Below, in pieces: positions 49,695 to 58,820 of a stretch of 64,000 nucleotides of DNA (position 1 is its first letter; each line of letters starts with the position of its first letter). The stretch is from Oceanibium sediminis. Lineage in GTDB: Bacteria > Pseudomonadota > Alphaproteobacteria > Rhodobacterales > Rhodobacteraceae. Where the stretch lies: assembly GCF_003265325.1 (NCBI RefSeq), contig NZ_QGNX01000004.1, positions 248,001 through 312,000 of the forward strand, in the 5' to 3' direction. The notes beneath the pieces were generated by a model, which ran no database searches, was not told the origin of the DNA, and saw nothing but the letters and a program-made list of their open reading frames with translations. Both the position numbers and the translations under genes were made by a program.

Positions 49695-50477
49695 ATGGAC
49701 CTGGGACTTGAAGGCAAACACGCGGTTGTCAGCGCCGCGAGCCAGGGGCTTGGCCTCGCCGCCGCCCGCGCGCTCGCCGCCGAGGGGGCCAGCATCACGC
49801 TGAATGCCCGCTCAGCCGACAAGCTGAACGCCGCCGCCGCCGCCATCCGCTCCGACTTTGGCGTCGAGGTGACGCCGGTCGCCGCGGATTTCAACACCGC
49901 CGAGGGGCGGCGCGCGATCCTGGATGCCGCGGGCCAGGTCGATATCCTGGTAAACAATCCCGGCGTGCGCCAGGTGCCCACCCCCTATGCCGAGATCACC
50001 TCCGAGGACTGGCGCTTCTGGCTGGAAACCCATTTCCTGTCCTCGATCGAGATGATACAGGCCGTCGCGCCCGCCATGCAGGAGCGCAAGTTCGGGCGCA
50101 TCGTCAACATGTCCGTCAGCTTCATCAAGTTCCCGCAGGTGGGGTTCGCCCACAGCCACGCCGCCCGCCTGGCGCTGTCGGGCGCTGTGGCCGCGATGGT
50201 GCGCGAGTTGATGCCCCACAATGTCACGATCAACACGGTCTGTCCGGGGCTGTTCGACACAGACGCGCTGCACACGAACCTGCACGGCCATGCAAAGCGC
50301 GGAAACACCACCTATGAAGCCATCGTCGAGGACCGCAAGAAGACTTGCCCCGCCGGGCGCTTTGCCGACCCGAAGGAATGCGGCGACCTGATCGCCTATC
50401 TGTGCTCGGCGCAGGCGGGGTTCATGTCGGGACAGAACATCGTCAACGACGGCGGCGTCTACCAGGGCCTGTTCTGA
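49695..50477 (+). CDS. Short-chain dehydrogenase/reductase, 260 aa
   Basis: SDR with SAASQGLGLAAARAL as cofactor loop (the first Gly of TGxxxGxG is replaced by Ser/Ala), NNPGVR in place of NNAG, and Ser in MSVSF. The usual YxxxK reads HSHAARL near residue 155-160, so the catalytic Tyr/Lys are not obvious. It resembles the FabG-like '3-oxoacyl-ACP reductase-like' SDRs with altered active sites. AAAGGAGAT precedes the ATG. Overlaps the next SDR gene by one base. Confidence 0.8.
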   Translation: MDLGLEGKHAVVSAASQGLGLAAARALAAEGASITLNARSADKLNAAAAAIRSDFGVEVTPVAADFNTAEGRRAILDAAGQVDILVNNPGVRQVPTPYAEITSEDWRFWLETHFLSSIEMIQAVAPAMQERKFGRIVNMSVSFIKFPQVGFAHSHAARLALSGAVAAMVRELMPHNVTINTVCPGLFDTDALHTNLHGHAKRGNTTYEAIVEDRKKTCPAGRFADPKECGDLIAYLCSAQAGFMSGQNIVNDGGVYQGLF

Positions 50478-51178
50478 TGGACCGCGTGGCGATGATCTCC
50501 GGCGGGGGCCGTGGGCTCGGCGCTGCGATCACCGAAAAGCTGCTGGCCGACGGCTGGAGCGTTTCGCTCGGCCTGCGCGACGTCTCTCAGGCCCGCCGGT
50601 TCGATGTACCGGCCGCGCGATTGTCCACAAGCCCCTTTGATGCGACCGACCCTGCCTCCGCCAGCGGTTGGGTCGATGCGACGATGGAGCGTTTCGGACG
50701 GCTCGACGCGCTGGTGAACAACGCGGGCATCCTGCGCATGATCGATTTCGAACAAGGATCCGAAGACGACCTGGACGATCTGTGGGCGATCAACGTCAAG
50801 GCGCCGTTCCGGCTGATCCGCGCCGCGCTGCCGCACCTGCGCGCCTCCGGCGCAGGGCGGGTCATCAACATCGCCTCCACCGACGCCAAGCGGTTCCGGC
50901 CCGGCACCTCGGTCGGTTACGCGATGACCAAGCATGCACTTCTGGCGATGACCCAAGCCGTGCGCCAGGCCGGATGGGACGACGGCGTGCGCGCGACCGC
51001 CCTTTGCCCCGGGGCCATCGATACTGAGCTGATCGACGGCCTGCCCGGTGTCACGCCCAAGGCCGACCGGCTGACACCGGAAACCGTGGCGGGGATGGTC
51101 GCCTTCCTGCTGTCGCTGCCCAACCAGGCAAGTGTGCCCGAACTGATCGCCAACACCCGCCTGGAAACCCTGATATGA
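50477..51178 (+). CDS. Short-chain dehydrogenase/reductase, 233 aa
   Basis: SDR with SGGGRGLGAAI, NNAGIL, Ser in IASTDAK and YAMTK (Tyr-x-x-x-Lys), so this one has an intact active site. Its ATG shares one base with the upstream stop (TGATG). Tandem with an SDR lacking the catalytic pair; the two might form a heteromer. Part of the sugar-importer operon. Confidence 0.87.
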   Translation: MDRVAMISGGGRGLGAAITEKLLADGWSVSLGLRDVSQARRFDVPAARLSTSPFDATDPASASGWVDATMERFGRLDALVNNAGILRMIDFEQGSEDDLDDLWAINVKAPFRLIRAALPHLRASGAGRVINIASTDAKRFRPGTSVGYAMTKHALLAMTQAVRQAGWDDGVRATALCPGAIDTELIDGLPGVTPKADRLTPETVAGMVAFLLSLPNQASVPELIANTRLETLI

Positions 51179-51260
51179 TCCTTGGCAGCGCGCTACTGTC
51201 CTCTTCGTCAGGGACGGACGCCGCCCGCATAATGGCTTCCCTCCGTGAGGTGCCTGAAAA

Positions 51261-52157
51261 GTGAACCGAGACAAACCCTGGGAAACGCCTGAACAGGACT
51301 GGAGGCGCGCCATAGACACTGTGCGCGCAGGCCGCCCACTGCGCCCCGACAGCTGGCCCGGCGACGCACAATGCGCTTTCGCACTGTCCTTCGACTGCGA
51401 CCACGAGACCTTTGAACTGGGGACCGGGCGCGCCGCCATCGGGCGCCTGGCCTGGGGCGAATTCGGGCGGCGGACCGGCGTACCTCGAATCCTGTCGACG
51501 CTGGCGCGCCATGATGTGCGGGCGAGCTTCTTCATCCCCGCCGTGTCAGCCCTGGTTGCCCCCGATGCGCTCACCCCCGTCACCGCCGCCGGGCATGAGA
51601 TCGGGGTCCACGGCTGGATCCACGAAAATACCTCGAAATTGCCCCGCGCCGTCGAGCGTGAACTGATGCTGCGCGCCCGAGACACGCTGCGTGACCTCAC
51701 CGGGGCCGAGCCGGTGGGCCATCGCGCGGCCAACTGGGATCTCAGCGCGCACACGGTGGACCTCGTCGCGGAGCTCGGATTCGCCTATGACAGCAGCCTC
51801 ATGGCCGACGACAGCTGTTACGAACTTCTGTCCCATGGCACGCCCACCGGCGTTGTGGAAATCCCCGTGGACTGGATCCGGGACGATGCCGTCTACCTGC
51901 TGTTCAACCGCGAACCTCCGACGCGACCATGGACCCCGCCGGAAGCGGTGTTCGACATATTCCGCCGCGAATTCGACGCCGCTTTCGACGAGGGCTCCGT
52001 CTGCCAGTTGGTCTTTCACCCCTTCGTCATCGGCTATCGGTCAAGGATCTGGATTCTTGAACGCCTCATCGAACACGCGAAATCGCGCGGGTCCGTCTGG
52101 TTTCCCACCCACGCTGAGCTGGCCCGCTGGGTCTGGGATACGTCTGCCATAGCCTGA
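51261..52157 (+). CDS. Polysaccharide-deacetylase (NodB-homology) family protein, cytoplasmic type, 298 aa (GTG start)
   Basis: NodB-type carbohydrate esterase fold without signal peptide: SFDCDHET (metal Asp), HGWIHENTS (His-x-x-x-His metal site), GHRAANWDLS, YDSSLM and a terminal HPF. It is closest in layout to the cytoplasmic PuuE/Helicobacter PgdA-like group, some of which hydrolyse small amides or ureides rather than polysaccharide. In this island it could remove an N-acyl group. GTG start; the ribosome binding site is weak. 82 bp after the SDR pair. Confidence 0.82.
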   Translation: MNRDKPWETPEQDWRRAIDTVRAGRPLRPDSWPGDAQCAFALSFDCDHETFELGTGRAAIGRLAWGEFGRRTGVPRILSTLARHDVRASFFIPAVSALVAPDALTPVTAAGHEIGVHGWIHENTSKLPRAVERELMLRARDTLRDLTGAEPVGHRAANWDLSAHTVDLVAELGFAYDSSLMADDSCYELLSHGTPTGVVEIPVDWIRDDAVYLLFNREPPTRPWTPPEAVFDIFRREFDAAFDEGSVCQLVFHPFVIGYRSRIWILERLIEHAKSRGSVWFPTHAELARWVWDTSAIA

Positions 52158-52661
52158 TCGTCCTGTTCGCGGTGATGCTCGCCTCCCTGATCCAGGGCAA
52201 AGCAGATATGGCAGCCGCCAGGCCCCCTGCAGGCCCGCGCGCGGGGCAGGCTTTCACGCCTCATTCCGCGATGGTAGTGTTCCATATTGCAAACAAAGCC
52301 ACGAGGACCGTTGACGATCAAGCCCGACGCGAGAACGACGACAACAGCGTCATGTATATGGACGACGCGCTCCACCGACTGCCGAGCGAAGGCGGCGGCC
52401 TGCCCTGCCCCTGGAGCGTGATCCAGGGCGTGAAGGGGCAGCGCGCCCGGCTGAGGTACCAAGTCCTGCCCGCGTGGGCCAAAGCGGCCTGGCCCTGATG
52501 CAACACGTGACGATATTCGGGCAGATAAGGGCGAATGGCGCCGAGCGCGAGATGCGCGAACACCGGGACCGGATCTGGATCGCTCATGACAAACTGAAGT
52601 CGGAAAACGCCGACCTGGTGGAAAGCCGACCACCACCCCTAAAGACGCAAGAGAGGACGAC
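52158..52661. other. About 500 bp without a convincing gene
   Basis: Between the deacetylase and the aldo/keto reductase. Short open frames of 60-110 codons exist on both strands but show no recognisable domain or consistent codon pattern. The right end carries GAGAGGA, the ribosome binding site of the next gene. It may hold that gene's promoter or the remains of a lost gene. Confidence 0.4.
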
Positions 52662-53627
52662 ATGATGCTACCCGAGCTTGGATTTGGAGGCGCGCCCCTC
52701 GGCGGCCTGCTGAACCCCGTGGACGAGGCAGCCGCCGCCCGGACCCTTGACGCAGCGCTTGCGGCGGGCCTGCGATATTTCGACACCGCCCCGTACTACG
52801 GGTTCGGCCTCTCCGAGCGACGGTTCGGGGACGCGCTGCGCGACCGTGCGGACATCACCCTGTCAACCAAGGTCGGGCGCCTGTTGACACCGGGTCTGCC
52901 GCCCGATCCCGCGGCCTATGGCTGGCCGAAGCCGCTGCCCTTCCACCCGGTTTTCGACTACGGTTATGAAGCGGTAATGCGCTCGTTCGAGGACAGCCTG
53001 CAACGGCTCGGGCTGGATCATGTGGACATTCTTTTCCTGCACGACATCGGCGCGGACACCCACACTGACCCTGACGAGGAAGCGCGCCATTTCAGGGACG
53101 CCATGAGCGGGGGCTACCGTGCGCTGGACGAGCTGCGCCGCGCGGGCGACATCTCGGCCATCGGGATCGGTGTGAACGAGATCGATGTCTGCCTGCGCTC
53201 GCTCGACCACGGGGACTGGGATGTCTTCCTGCTGGCCGGGCGCTATACGCTTCTGGAGCAGGCCCCGCTGGACGCGTTGTTTCCCCGCCTTGCCGCGGCG
53301 GAAACGAAAGTGGTTGTCGGCGGGCCATTCAATTCCGGGATCCTGGTGGGCGGCAGCACCTGGAACTACGCCGAGGCCCCCGCGGAGGTGCGAGATCGTA
53401 CCTCGGCAATCGCGCGCGTCTGCGCGGCACACGGGGTTCCGCTGCCCGCCGCGGCGCTGCAGTTCCCGCTGGCCCATCCGCAGGTGAGCAGCGTGATACC
53501 GGGCACAAGGACACCTGCCGAATTGGCGGAGGTGCTGGCCTGGAAGAACACAACGATCCCCCCTGCCCTTTGGTCGGACCTGAAATCCGAAGGCTTGCTG
53601 GCTGCGGGCGCCCCGACACCGGATTGA
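52662..53627 (+). CDS. Aldo/keto reductase (L-fucose / aldose 1-dehydrogenase type), 321 aa
   Basis: AKR barrel: GFGGAPLGGLL, FDTAPYYGFGLSERRFG with Asp and Tyr, Lys in STKVGRLLTP, His in LFLHDIG, and the C-terminal SSVIPGTRTPAEL. This matches the D-threo-aldose / L-fucose / pyridoxal dehydrogenase branch, which oxidises sugars to lactones with NAD(P). It lies at the end of the island after a 500-bp gap. Two in-frame ATGs (52662, 52665) are both compatible with GAGAGGA. Confidence 0.87.
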   Translation: MMLPELGFGGAPLGGLLNPVDEAAAARTLDAALAAGLRYFDTAPYYGFGLSERRFGDALRDRADITLSTKVGRLLTPGLPPDPAAYGWPKPLPFHPVFDYGYEAVMRSFEDSLQRLGLDHVDILFLHDIGADTHTDPDEEARHFRDAMSGGYRALDELRRAGDISAIGIGVNEIDVCLRSLDHGDWDVFLLAGRYTLLEQAPLDALFPRLAAAETKVVVGGPFNSGILVGGSTWNYAEAPAEVRDRTSAIARVCAAHGVPLPAAALQFPLAHPQVSSVIPGTRTPAELAEVLAWKNTTIPPALWSDLKSEGLLAAGAPTPD

Positions 53628-53762
53628 GCCGCCCCGACAAAGCGGGCCAGCGCCCGGCGTGCAGGCGTTTCCAGGACGCCACATTTTCCGGTTTCCGCTC
53701 GATGACCTGCCCTATGCGCTGCAGCGTATCCCCGCTTCAACGGAACACAGCCCGGCCCAATC

Positions 53763-54653
53763 TTACCCGGCCTGGTGCAGGTCTGCGCTCAGCCCGTCGA
53801 TCTGCGCCGCTTCGATGGCGTCCCAGTCCCACACAATCCCGAGGCCGGGCGACTCCGCGGGGCAGGCGCGGCCGCTCTCGATGCGCAGCCCGGTTTTCGT
53901 GATGCCATTGAGCTGAGGGTTATATTTCAGCCACGGGGCGTTGGGGATCGCGCAGGCAAGGCTGGCGTGAAGCGCCATCAGGAGATGCGGGCAGACCGGC
54001 AGGTTGAACGCCTCGGCCAAGGTGAAGGTCTGGTTGGCATCGACCATGATCTCGTGGCGGGGGCCGAGTGTCGCTCGCCCCGCGCTCAACCGCTCGCGAC
54101 CCTCAGCCAGTTGCGGCCGGCCGATCTTGATCCTGGACCCGGCAAAGCCCCTGGCCTGCGCATCCAGCGCGTCGGCCGCCAGCGCCTCGGTTTACCAGGT
54201 GCAGCCAGCCGCCTTCGTTCGTGTGGAACGGCACGCTGTCCTTGCTACCCCCGTTTCCTTGCTACCCCCGAGCATCCGGAACAGCGGCAGCCCGGCCCGG
54301 CGGCAGCGCAGGTCCCAAAGCGCGGGATCCACCGCCGCCAGCGCAAGTGAGGTGATCGCCTCCGCCGCCGTCGCCTGGGTGCTGAACAGAAGGTCCCGCC
54401 AGATTCGCTCGATATCTTCGGCTTCGCGCCCGAGCAGTTGCGGGCCGAGCGTTTCCTTCAGTTACGATATGACCGCCGGGCCGCCCTGCCCGATGGTGTA
54501 GGAATAGCCGGTGCCGATGGCGCCGTCGCTGTCGCTGTCGTGGATGCGCTGGATGGGCACTTCCTAGCTGTCGAAGGACTGGATCGCGTTGCGCCTGCGC
54601 AGCTTCGGCGCAAGATCGACCATGCAGATCTTCACCCGCTCGATGACGGCCAT
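53763..54653 (-). pseudogene. Decayed enolase-superfamily (mandelate racemase/muconate lactonising) gene
   Basis: Fragments in all three minus frames line up with one enolase-superfamily protein: KICMVDLAPKLRRRNAIQSF, GTGYSYTIGQGGP, LLFSTQATAAEAITSLALAA, DLRCRRAGLPLFRMLGG, FAGSRIKIGRPQLAE, IMVDANQTF, CPHLLMALHASLACAIP. There are in-frame stops after QSFDS and before LKETLG, a frameshift at the 54240-54270 duplication, another stop, and a deletion of roughly 100 residues joining DANQTF directly to the C-terminal part, which removes several metal ligands. Clearly non-functional. It lies next to the sugar-acid catabolic genes and was probably part of that pathway. Confidence 0.88.
54240..54270. 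repeat. 17-bp tandem duplication inside the pseudogene
   Basis: CCTTGCTACCCCCG occurs at 54240-54253 and again at 54257-54270 (period 17). A 17-bp insertion is not a multiple of three, so it shifts the reading frame of the enolase-like gene. Confidence 0.85.
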
Positions 54654-54755
54654 GCAATATCCCGACCCGGCTGAAACGCCCGGCTTTCTGGCACCGCGCA
54701 TCCGCGCCGCGCACGAGCGCGCACCGCGGCATGGGTCCCGCGGGGGCAAGGTATG

Positions 54756-55160
54756 TCAGGCGCGGCCCTGCGCCGCGCCGGTGCCAAGGGTATCCAAAAT
54801 CGGGCAATCGGGGCGGGTGCCGCCCGCGCAGGCCCGCACCAAGCTGGACAGGGTTTCGTGCATCCCCGACAGGTCCGCGATCTTCTGTTCGACCCGGCGA
54901 AGGTGGCCCTGCGAGACGTCCTTCACCCCGGCGCTGGCGCGCGTCCCGTCAGCCCGCAGGTCAAGCAGGACCCGGCAATCCTCGATACTGAAGCCTAGTG
55001 CGCGGGCCCGCCCGAGAAAAACGAGCCTTTGCATGTCGCCCTCGCGAAAGGCGCGATACCCGTTCGCGCCCCTCGGTGGTTTCAAGAGGCCGATTTCCTC
55101 GTAGTAGCGGATCGTCTTTGGCGGCAACCCGGTGCGGGCGGCGACATCGCCGATGTTCAT
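54756..55160 (-). CDS. cueR: MerR-family copper-type regulator (CueR-like), 134 aa
   Basis: MerR HTH at the N-terminus ([26 protein letters not shown], then RGANGYRAF), dimerisation helix and a C-terminal loop with two Cys, ACAGGTRPDCPI, matching the CueR Cu(I) site C-x7-C. Its ATG overlaps the copA stop (TGATG), so it is transcribed with copA from the CueR-type promoter at 57712-57742 and would autoregulate. Activates copA when Cu(I) rises. Confidence 0.9.
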   Translation of the reverse strand: MNIGDVAARTGLPPKTIRYYEEIGLLKPPRGANGYRAFREGDMQRLVFLGRARALGFSIEDCRVLLDLRADGTRASAGVKDVSQGHLRRVEQKIADLSGMHETLSSLVRACAGGTRPDCPILDTLGTGAAQGRA

Positions 55161-57679
55161 CAGGCAGCCTCTTGCCGGCGCGGGGCGACGGGGCGCGGCG
55201 CGTGGTCCGCCGCCGAAGGGGCGGGCTGGTCCAGAAGCACCGGCTTGACGCCGCGCAACCGCAGCGCGTTGCTGACCACGAAGACCGAGGACGCGGCCAT
55301 GGCGCCGGCGGCCAGCATCGGCGACAGCAGCGTGCCGCCGAACGGGTAAAGGACACCCGCCGCGACCGGGATCAGCGCTGCATTGTAGGCGAAGGCCCAA
55401 AACAGGTTTTGACGGATGTTGCGCATGGTCGCGCGGCTGATGGTCAGCGCGTTCACCACGCCCGCCAGGTCACCGGACATCAGCACCACGTCCGCCGCCT
55501 CAATCGCGACATCGGTGCCCGAGCCGATGGCGACACCGGTATCCGCCTCGGCCAGGGCGGGGGCGTCGTTGATCCCATCGCCGACGAAGGCGATCGTCCC
55601 ATGCGCATCGCGCAGCTGCTTCAGCGCGGCGACCTTGCCCTCGGGCAGCACCTCGGCGACGACGTGATCGATGCCCAGCGTGCGCGCAATGGCATTGGCC
55701 GTCGCCTGGTTGTCGCCGGTGATCATCGCCACCTTCAGCCCCAGCTCATGCAGCGCCGAGATCGCCGCGGGCGTGCCCTGCTTGATCGGATCCGACACGC
55801 CCAGCGCGGCCACGGCCTGACCGTCAATCGCGGCATAGAGCGGCGTTTCCGCCCGCGCCGCGATCGCCTGCCCCTGCGTGGCGAGCGGGCCGATATCGAT
55901 CCCCTCGGACGCAAGGAAACGGTCCGCGCCGATCAGAACCGACGCCCCGGCGACGCGCGCGCGTGCGCCCATGCCGGTGACCGCCTCGAAAGACTCCACC
56001 GGCGGCAGATCGAGGCCCCTGGCCTGCGCCGCGCGCACAATGGCCTGCGCCACGGGGTGTTCGGACTGCACCTCGACCGCGGCGAGCATCGCGAGGATCT
56101 CGTCCTCGGCGCGTTCCCCGGTCATGCGCAGCGTGGTCAACTCCGGCTTGCCCTCGGTCAGGGTACCGGTCTTGTCCAGCGCGATCACGGCGGCGTTCTG
56201 CAACCCCTGCAGCGCGTCGCCCTTGCGGAACAGAACCCCAAGCTCCGCCGCCCGCCCGGTGCCGACCATGATCGAGGTCGGCGTCGCAAGCCCCATGGCG
56301 CAGGGGCAGGCAATGATCAGCACCGACACCCCGACAACGATGGCGAGGTTCAGCGCCGGCTCCGGCCCGAACAGCAGCCAGGCCGCCACGCTCAGCACCG
56401 CGAGGCCCATCACCACGGGCACGAAAACCCCCGTGACCCGGTCCACCAACGCCTGGATCGGCAGCTTTGCGCCCTGTGCGTCCTCGACCATGCGGATGAT
56501 GCGTGACAGCATCGTGTCCGCGCCGACCGCCGTGGCGCGGAAACTCAGTGCGCCATTGCCGTTGACGGTGCCGCCCACGACCTTTTCGCCGGGCGCCTTC
56601 TCGACCGGGACCGGCTCGCCCGTGATCATGCTCTCATCGACGTAGGACGTACCTGTCAGCACCTCTCCGTCGACGGGAACCTGCTCGCCGGGGCGCAGGT
56701 GAAGGATGTCGCCCACCACCACCTCGCGGATCGGCGTTTCGACCAGCTGGCCGTCACGCTCCACCCGTGCGGTCTTGGGCTGCAAACCAACCAGGTGCTG
56801 GATCGCCGCGCCGGTGCGCCCCTTGGCGCGGGCCTCGAGCATGCGGCCGAGCAGGATCAGCGTGGTGATGACGGCGGCCGCCTCGAAATAGACGGCGCGC
56901 GTGCCCTCGGGGAACAGCCCCGGCAGGAACAGCGCGAAGACCGAGTAGATCCAGGCGGCGAAGGTGCCGACCGCAACCAGCGAGTTCATCTCGGGCGCGC
57001 CGCGCAGCAGCGCCGGAACGCCCTTGGTGAAGAAGCCCCGGCCGGGCCAGACCAGAACGATGGTGGTCAGCAGGAACTGGATCGTCCAGCTCACCTCATG
57101 TCCCATGGTGCGCCCGATCAGCGCGTGCATGCCGGGAACGAAATGCGCGCCCATCTCCAGCACGAATACCGGCAGGGTCAGGATGGCCGCGATGGCGAGA
57201 TTGCGGCGCAGCTCGTCCGCCTCGTCGGCCTTGCGCGCGCTGTGATCCTCGGCATCCACATCGGCGGCGGGCGTCGCGGCGTAGCCGGCATCGCTGACCG
57301 CGCGCGCCAGCGCCTCGGCGCTGGTCGCCCCGTCGAGGTAGCGCACCCGCGCCTCTTCGGTCGCGAGGTTGACGGAAGCTTCGATCACCCCGGGCTGGGC
57401 CTTCAGCGTGCGCTCCACCCGCCCGACGCAGGAGGCGCAGGTCATCCCCGCAACGCTGAGCGTGTCCGAAAGGATCACCGCCGGATACCCCGCCTTGTCC
57501 AGCGCGGCGGCAAGGTCGGGTTCCAGCCCGGCGCGCGTCACCTGCACGCTGGCCGTTGATGTCGCAAGGTTGATGTCCCCCGACGCGACCCCGTCGACCG
57601 TGGCGAGCGCGCGCTCGGCGCGCCCGACACAGGACGCGCAGGACAATCCCGTCACCTTGAGCTTGATGTTCTCAGTCAT
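55160..57679 (-). CDS. copA: Cu(I)-exporting P1B-type ATPase CopA, 839 aa
   Basis: Two N-terminal heavy-metal domains with [10 protein letters not shown] (about 13-22) and [10 protein letters not shown] (about 79-88), eight TM segments, the ion-site motif [11 protein letters not shown] in TM6, the TGE loop ITGEPVPVE, phosphorylation [18 protein letters not shown] (His-Pro of P1B pumps) and [10 protein letters not shown]. Exports Cu(I) across the inner membrane. AAGGAT precedes the ATG. Operon copA-cueR. Confidence 0.96.
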   Translation of the reverse strand: MTENIKLKVTGLSCASCVGRAERALATVDGVASGDINLATSTASVQVTRAGLEPDLAAALDKAGYPAVILSDTLSVAGMTCASCVGRVERTLKAQPGVIEASVNLATEEARVRYLDGATSAEALARAVSDAGYAATPAADVDAEDHSARKADEADELRRNLAIAAILTLPVFVLEMGAHFVPGMHALIGRTMGHEVSWTIQFLLTTIVLVWPGRGFFTKGVPALLRGAPEMNSLVAVGTFAAWIYSVFALFLPGLFPEGTRAVYFEAAAVITTLILLGRMLEARAKGRTGAAIQHLVGLQPKTARVERDGQLVETPIREVVVGDILHLRPGEQVPVDGEVLTGTSYVDESMITGEPVPVEKAPGEKVVGGTVNGNGALSFRATAVGADTMLSRIIRMVEDAQGAKLPIQALVDRVTGVFVPVVMGLAVLSVAAWLLFGPEPALNLAIVVGVSVLIIACPCAMGLATPTSIMVGTGRAAELGVLFRKGDALQGLQNAAVIALDKTGTLTEGKPELTTLRMTGERAEDEILAMLAAVEVQSEHPVAQAIVRAAQARGLDLPPVESFEAVTGMGARARVAGASVLIGADRFLASEGIDIGPLATQGQAIAARAETPLYAAIDGQAVAALGVSDPIKQGTPAAISALHELGLKVAMITGDNQATANAIARTLGIDHVVAEVLPEGKVAALKQLRDAHGTIAFVGDGINDAPALAEADTGVAIGSGTDVAIEAADVVLMSGDLAGVVNALTISRATMRNIRQNLFWAFAYNAALIPVAAGVLYPFGGTLLSPMLAAGAMAASSVFVVSNALRLRGVKPVLLDQPAPSAADHAPRPVAPRRQEAA

Positions 57680-57711
57680 CCCAATCCTTCCGATTCCCGT
57701 CAGTTTCCCCC

Positions 57712-57742
57712 TACGTAGGGCTTCCAGTTACGGGAAGGTCAA
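57712..57742 (-). promoter_or_regulatory. CueR-type promoter/operator of copA-cueR
   Basis: On the minus strand: -35 TTGACC (57737-57742), spacer of 19 bp, -10 TACGTA (57712-57717). Within the spacer is the MerR dyad ACCTTCC-(7)-GGAAGCC (57739-57719), matching the CueR consensus ACCTTCC-N7-GGAAGGT except for one half-site end. A long 19-bp spacer is the hallmark of MerR-family activation. The copA ATG is about 33 bp downstream. Confidence 0.88.
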
Positions 57743-57944
57743 GAGCCTTCGCAGCCCTGCCCCGAATGCTTAGCTGCACATGGACGCGCCGGTTCCCGCC
57801 GACACCCCGGTGCGGCGACGTAGACATCCGGATTCCTGCATGGATGTGTTACATTCAGAACAGATCGCCCCCGCCCCCCTGACGGATGATGTCCCCGAGC
57901 CTTGCCGGCCACCACATGCGGACCAACGGACAAAGGGTGAGAGT

Positions 57945-58820
57945 ATGACGATGCAGCTTCTTCAGAACCACGAACCGATCCTCGACATGCGCGCCGAAGC
58001 GGATGCGCGGATCCGCTTTGACGCCGAGGCGGTGATCATGGAGGCGGATTTCTCCGACCTCGCCTTCGACGCACCCGCACAAGTCGAGCTGTTCTATGAC
58101 CGGTTGGAAGAGCTGATCGCCGCGAGCGGACGCCAGAAGTGGTTCTTCCTCGTCAACTATCACAACTGCCGTATCCAGCAACCCTGCTGGCTGGCGCATT
58201 CGATGCGCGGCAAGCGGCTGAACGTGACGCATTCCCTCGGCTCGGTGCGATTCGATGCGAGCGAGGAGACGACGCGCGAAATCCGCGCCCGCGCCAATAC
58301 GGAGGCTTTCGACGCCAACCTCTTCGACAACCGCGAAGACGCCCTCGCCCGGATCGAGGTTCTGAAACAGGCGGTCCCTGCGTGGATCCTGCGCACGCGC
58401 CGCCCCTCGCGCATCGCGAAGGCGGAGGTCGACGGGCGGATCTCGTTCCACCCGCACGAACGGATCATGGAGGTGGATTTCACCGGCCTCGACCTCGACG
58501 GGGCGCCGGAGGTCGACATGATCTACGACACGCTGGAGGAACGGCTGGAGCAGACCGGGCGCAAGTGGTTTTTCCTTGTCGACTACACGGATTGCCGGAT
58601 CGACCTGCGCGCCTGGATCCCCCACTCGCAAAGGGGCAAGCGCCTGAACGAGCACTGGGCGCTCGGCGCGGTCCGCTACGGCACCAGCCCCGAGATCGCG
58701 GCAGAAATCCGCAAGCAGGCCGCCCGCAAGGACTTCGTGCCGAACGTCTTTAGCACCCGTGCCGAGGCGCTGGAGCGTATCGCGGCGATGCGCGGCGCGC
58801 TTTCCGCCGACGAAACCTAG
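57945..58820 (+). CDS. Protein of two tandem copies of one uncharacterised domain, 291 aa
   Basis: Residues about 15-145 and 150-285 are clear repeats: DARIRFDAEAVIMEADFSDL / DGRISFHPHERIMEVDFTGL; KWFFLVNYHNCRI / KWFFLVDYTDCRI; HSMRGKRLN / HSQRGKRLNE; GSVRF / GAVRY; then a helical part ending NLFDNREDALARIE / NVFSTRAEALERIA. No signal peptide or TM segment; one invariant Cys per repeat (NCRI / DCRI). The strand-helix pattern with LVDY recalls STAS/SpoIIAA-like folds, but I do not recognise the family and give no function. GGGTGAGAG precedes the ATG. Its stop overlaps the convergent TPR gene stop. Confidence 0.8.
   Translation: MTMQLLQNHEPILDMRAEADARIRFDAEAVIMEADFSDLAFDAPAQVELFYDRLEELIAASGRQKWFFLVNYHNCRIQQPCWLAHSMRGKRLNVTHSLGSVRFDASEETTREIRARANTEAFDANLFDNREDALARIEVLKQAVPAWILRTRRPSRIAKAEVDGRISFHPHERIMEVDFTGLDLDGAPEVDMIYDTLEERLEQTGRKWFFLVDYTDCRIDLRAWIPHSQRGKRLNEHWALGAVRYGTSPEIAAEIRKQAARKDFVPNVFSTRAEALERIAAMRGALSADET

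Noticed and set aside
52172-52665. Short rightward and leftward frames between the deacetylase and the AKR genes
   Set aside because: No domain, no conserved motif, overlapping frames on both strands; treated as intergenic.
53763-54089. Possible intact short gene at the end of the enolase-like region
   Set aside because: It is only the C-terminal fragment of the decayed enolase-superfamily gene; the rest of the protein is in other frames with stops.
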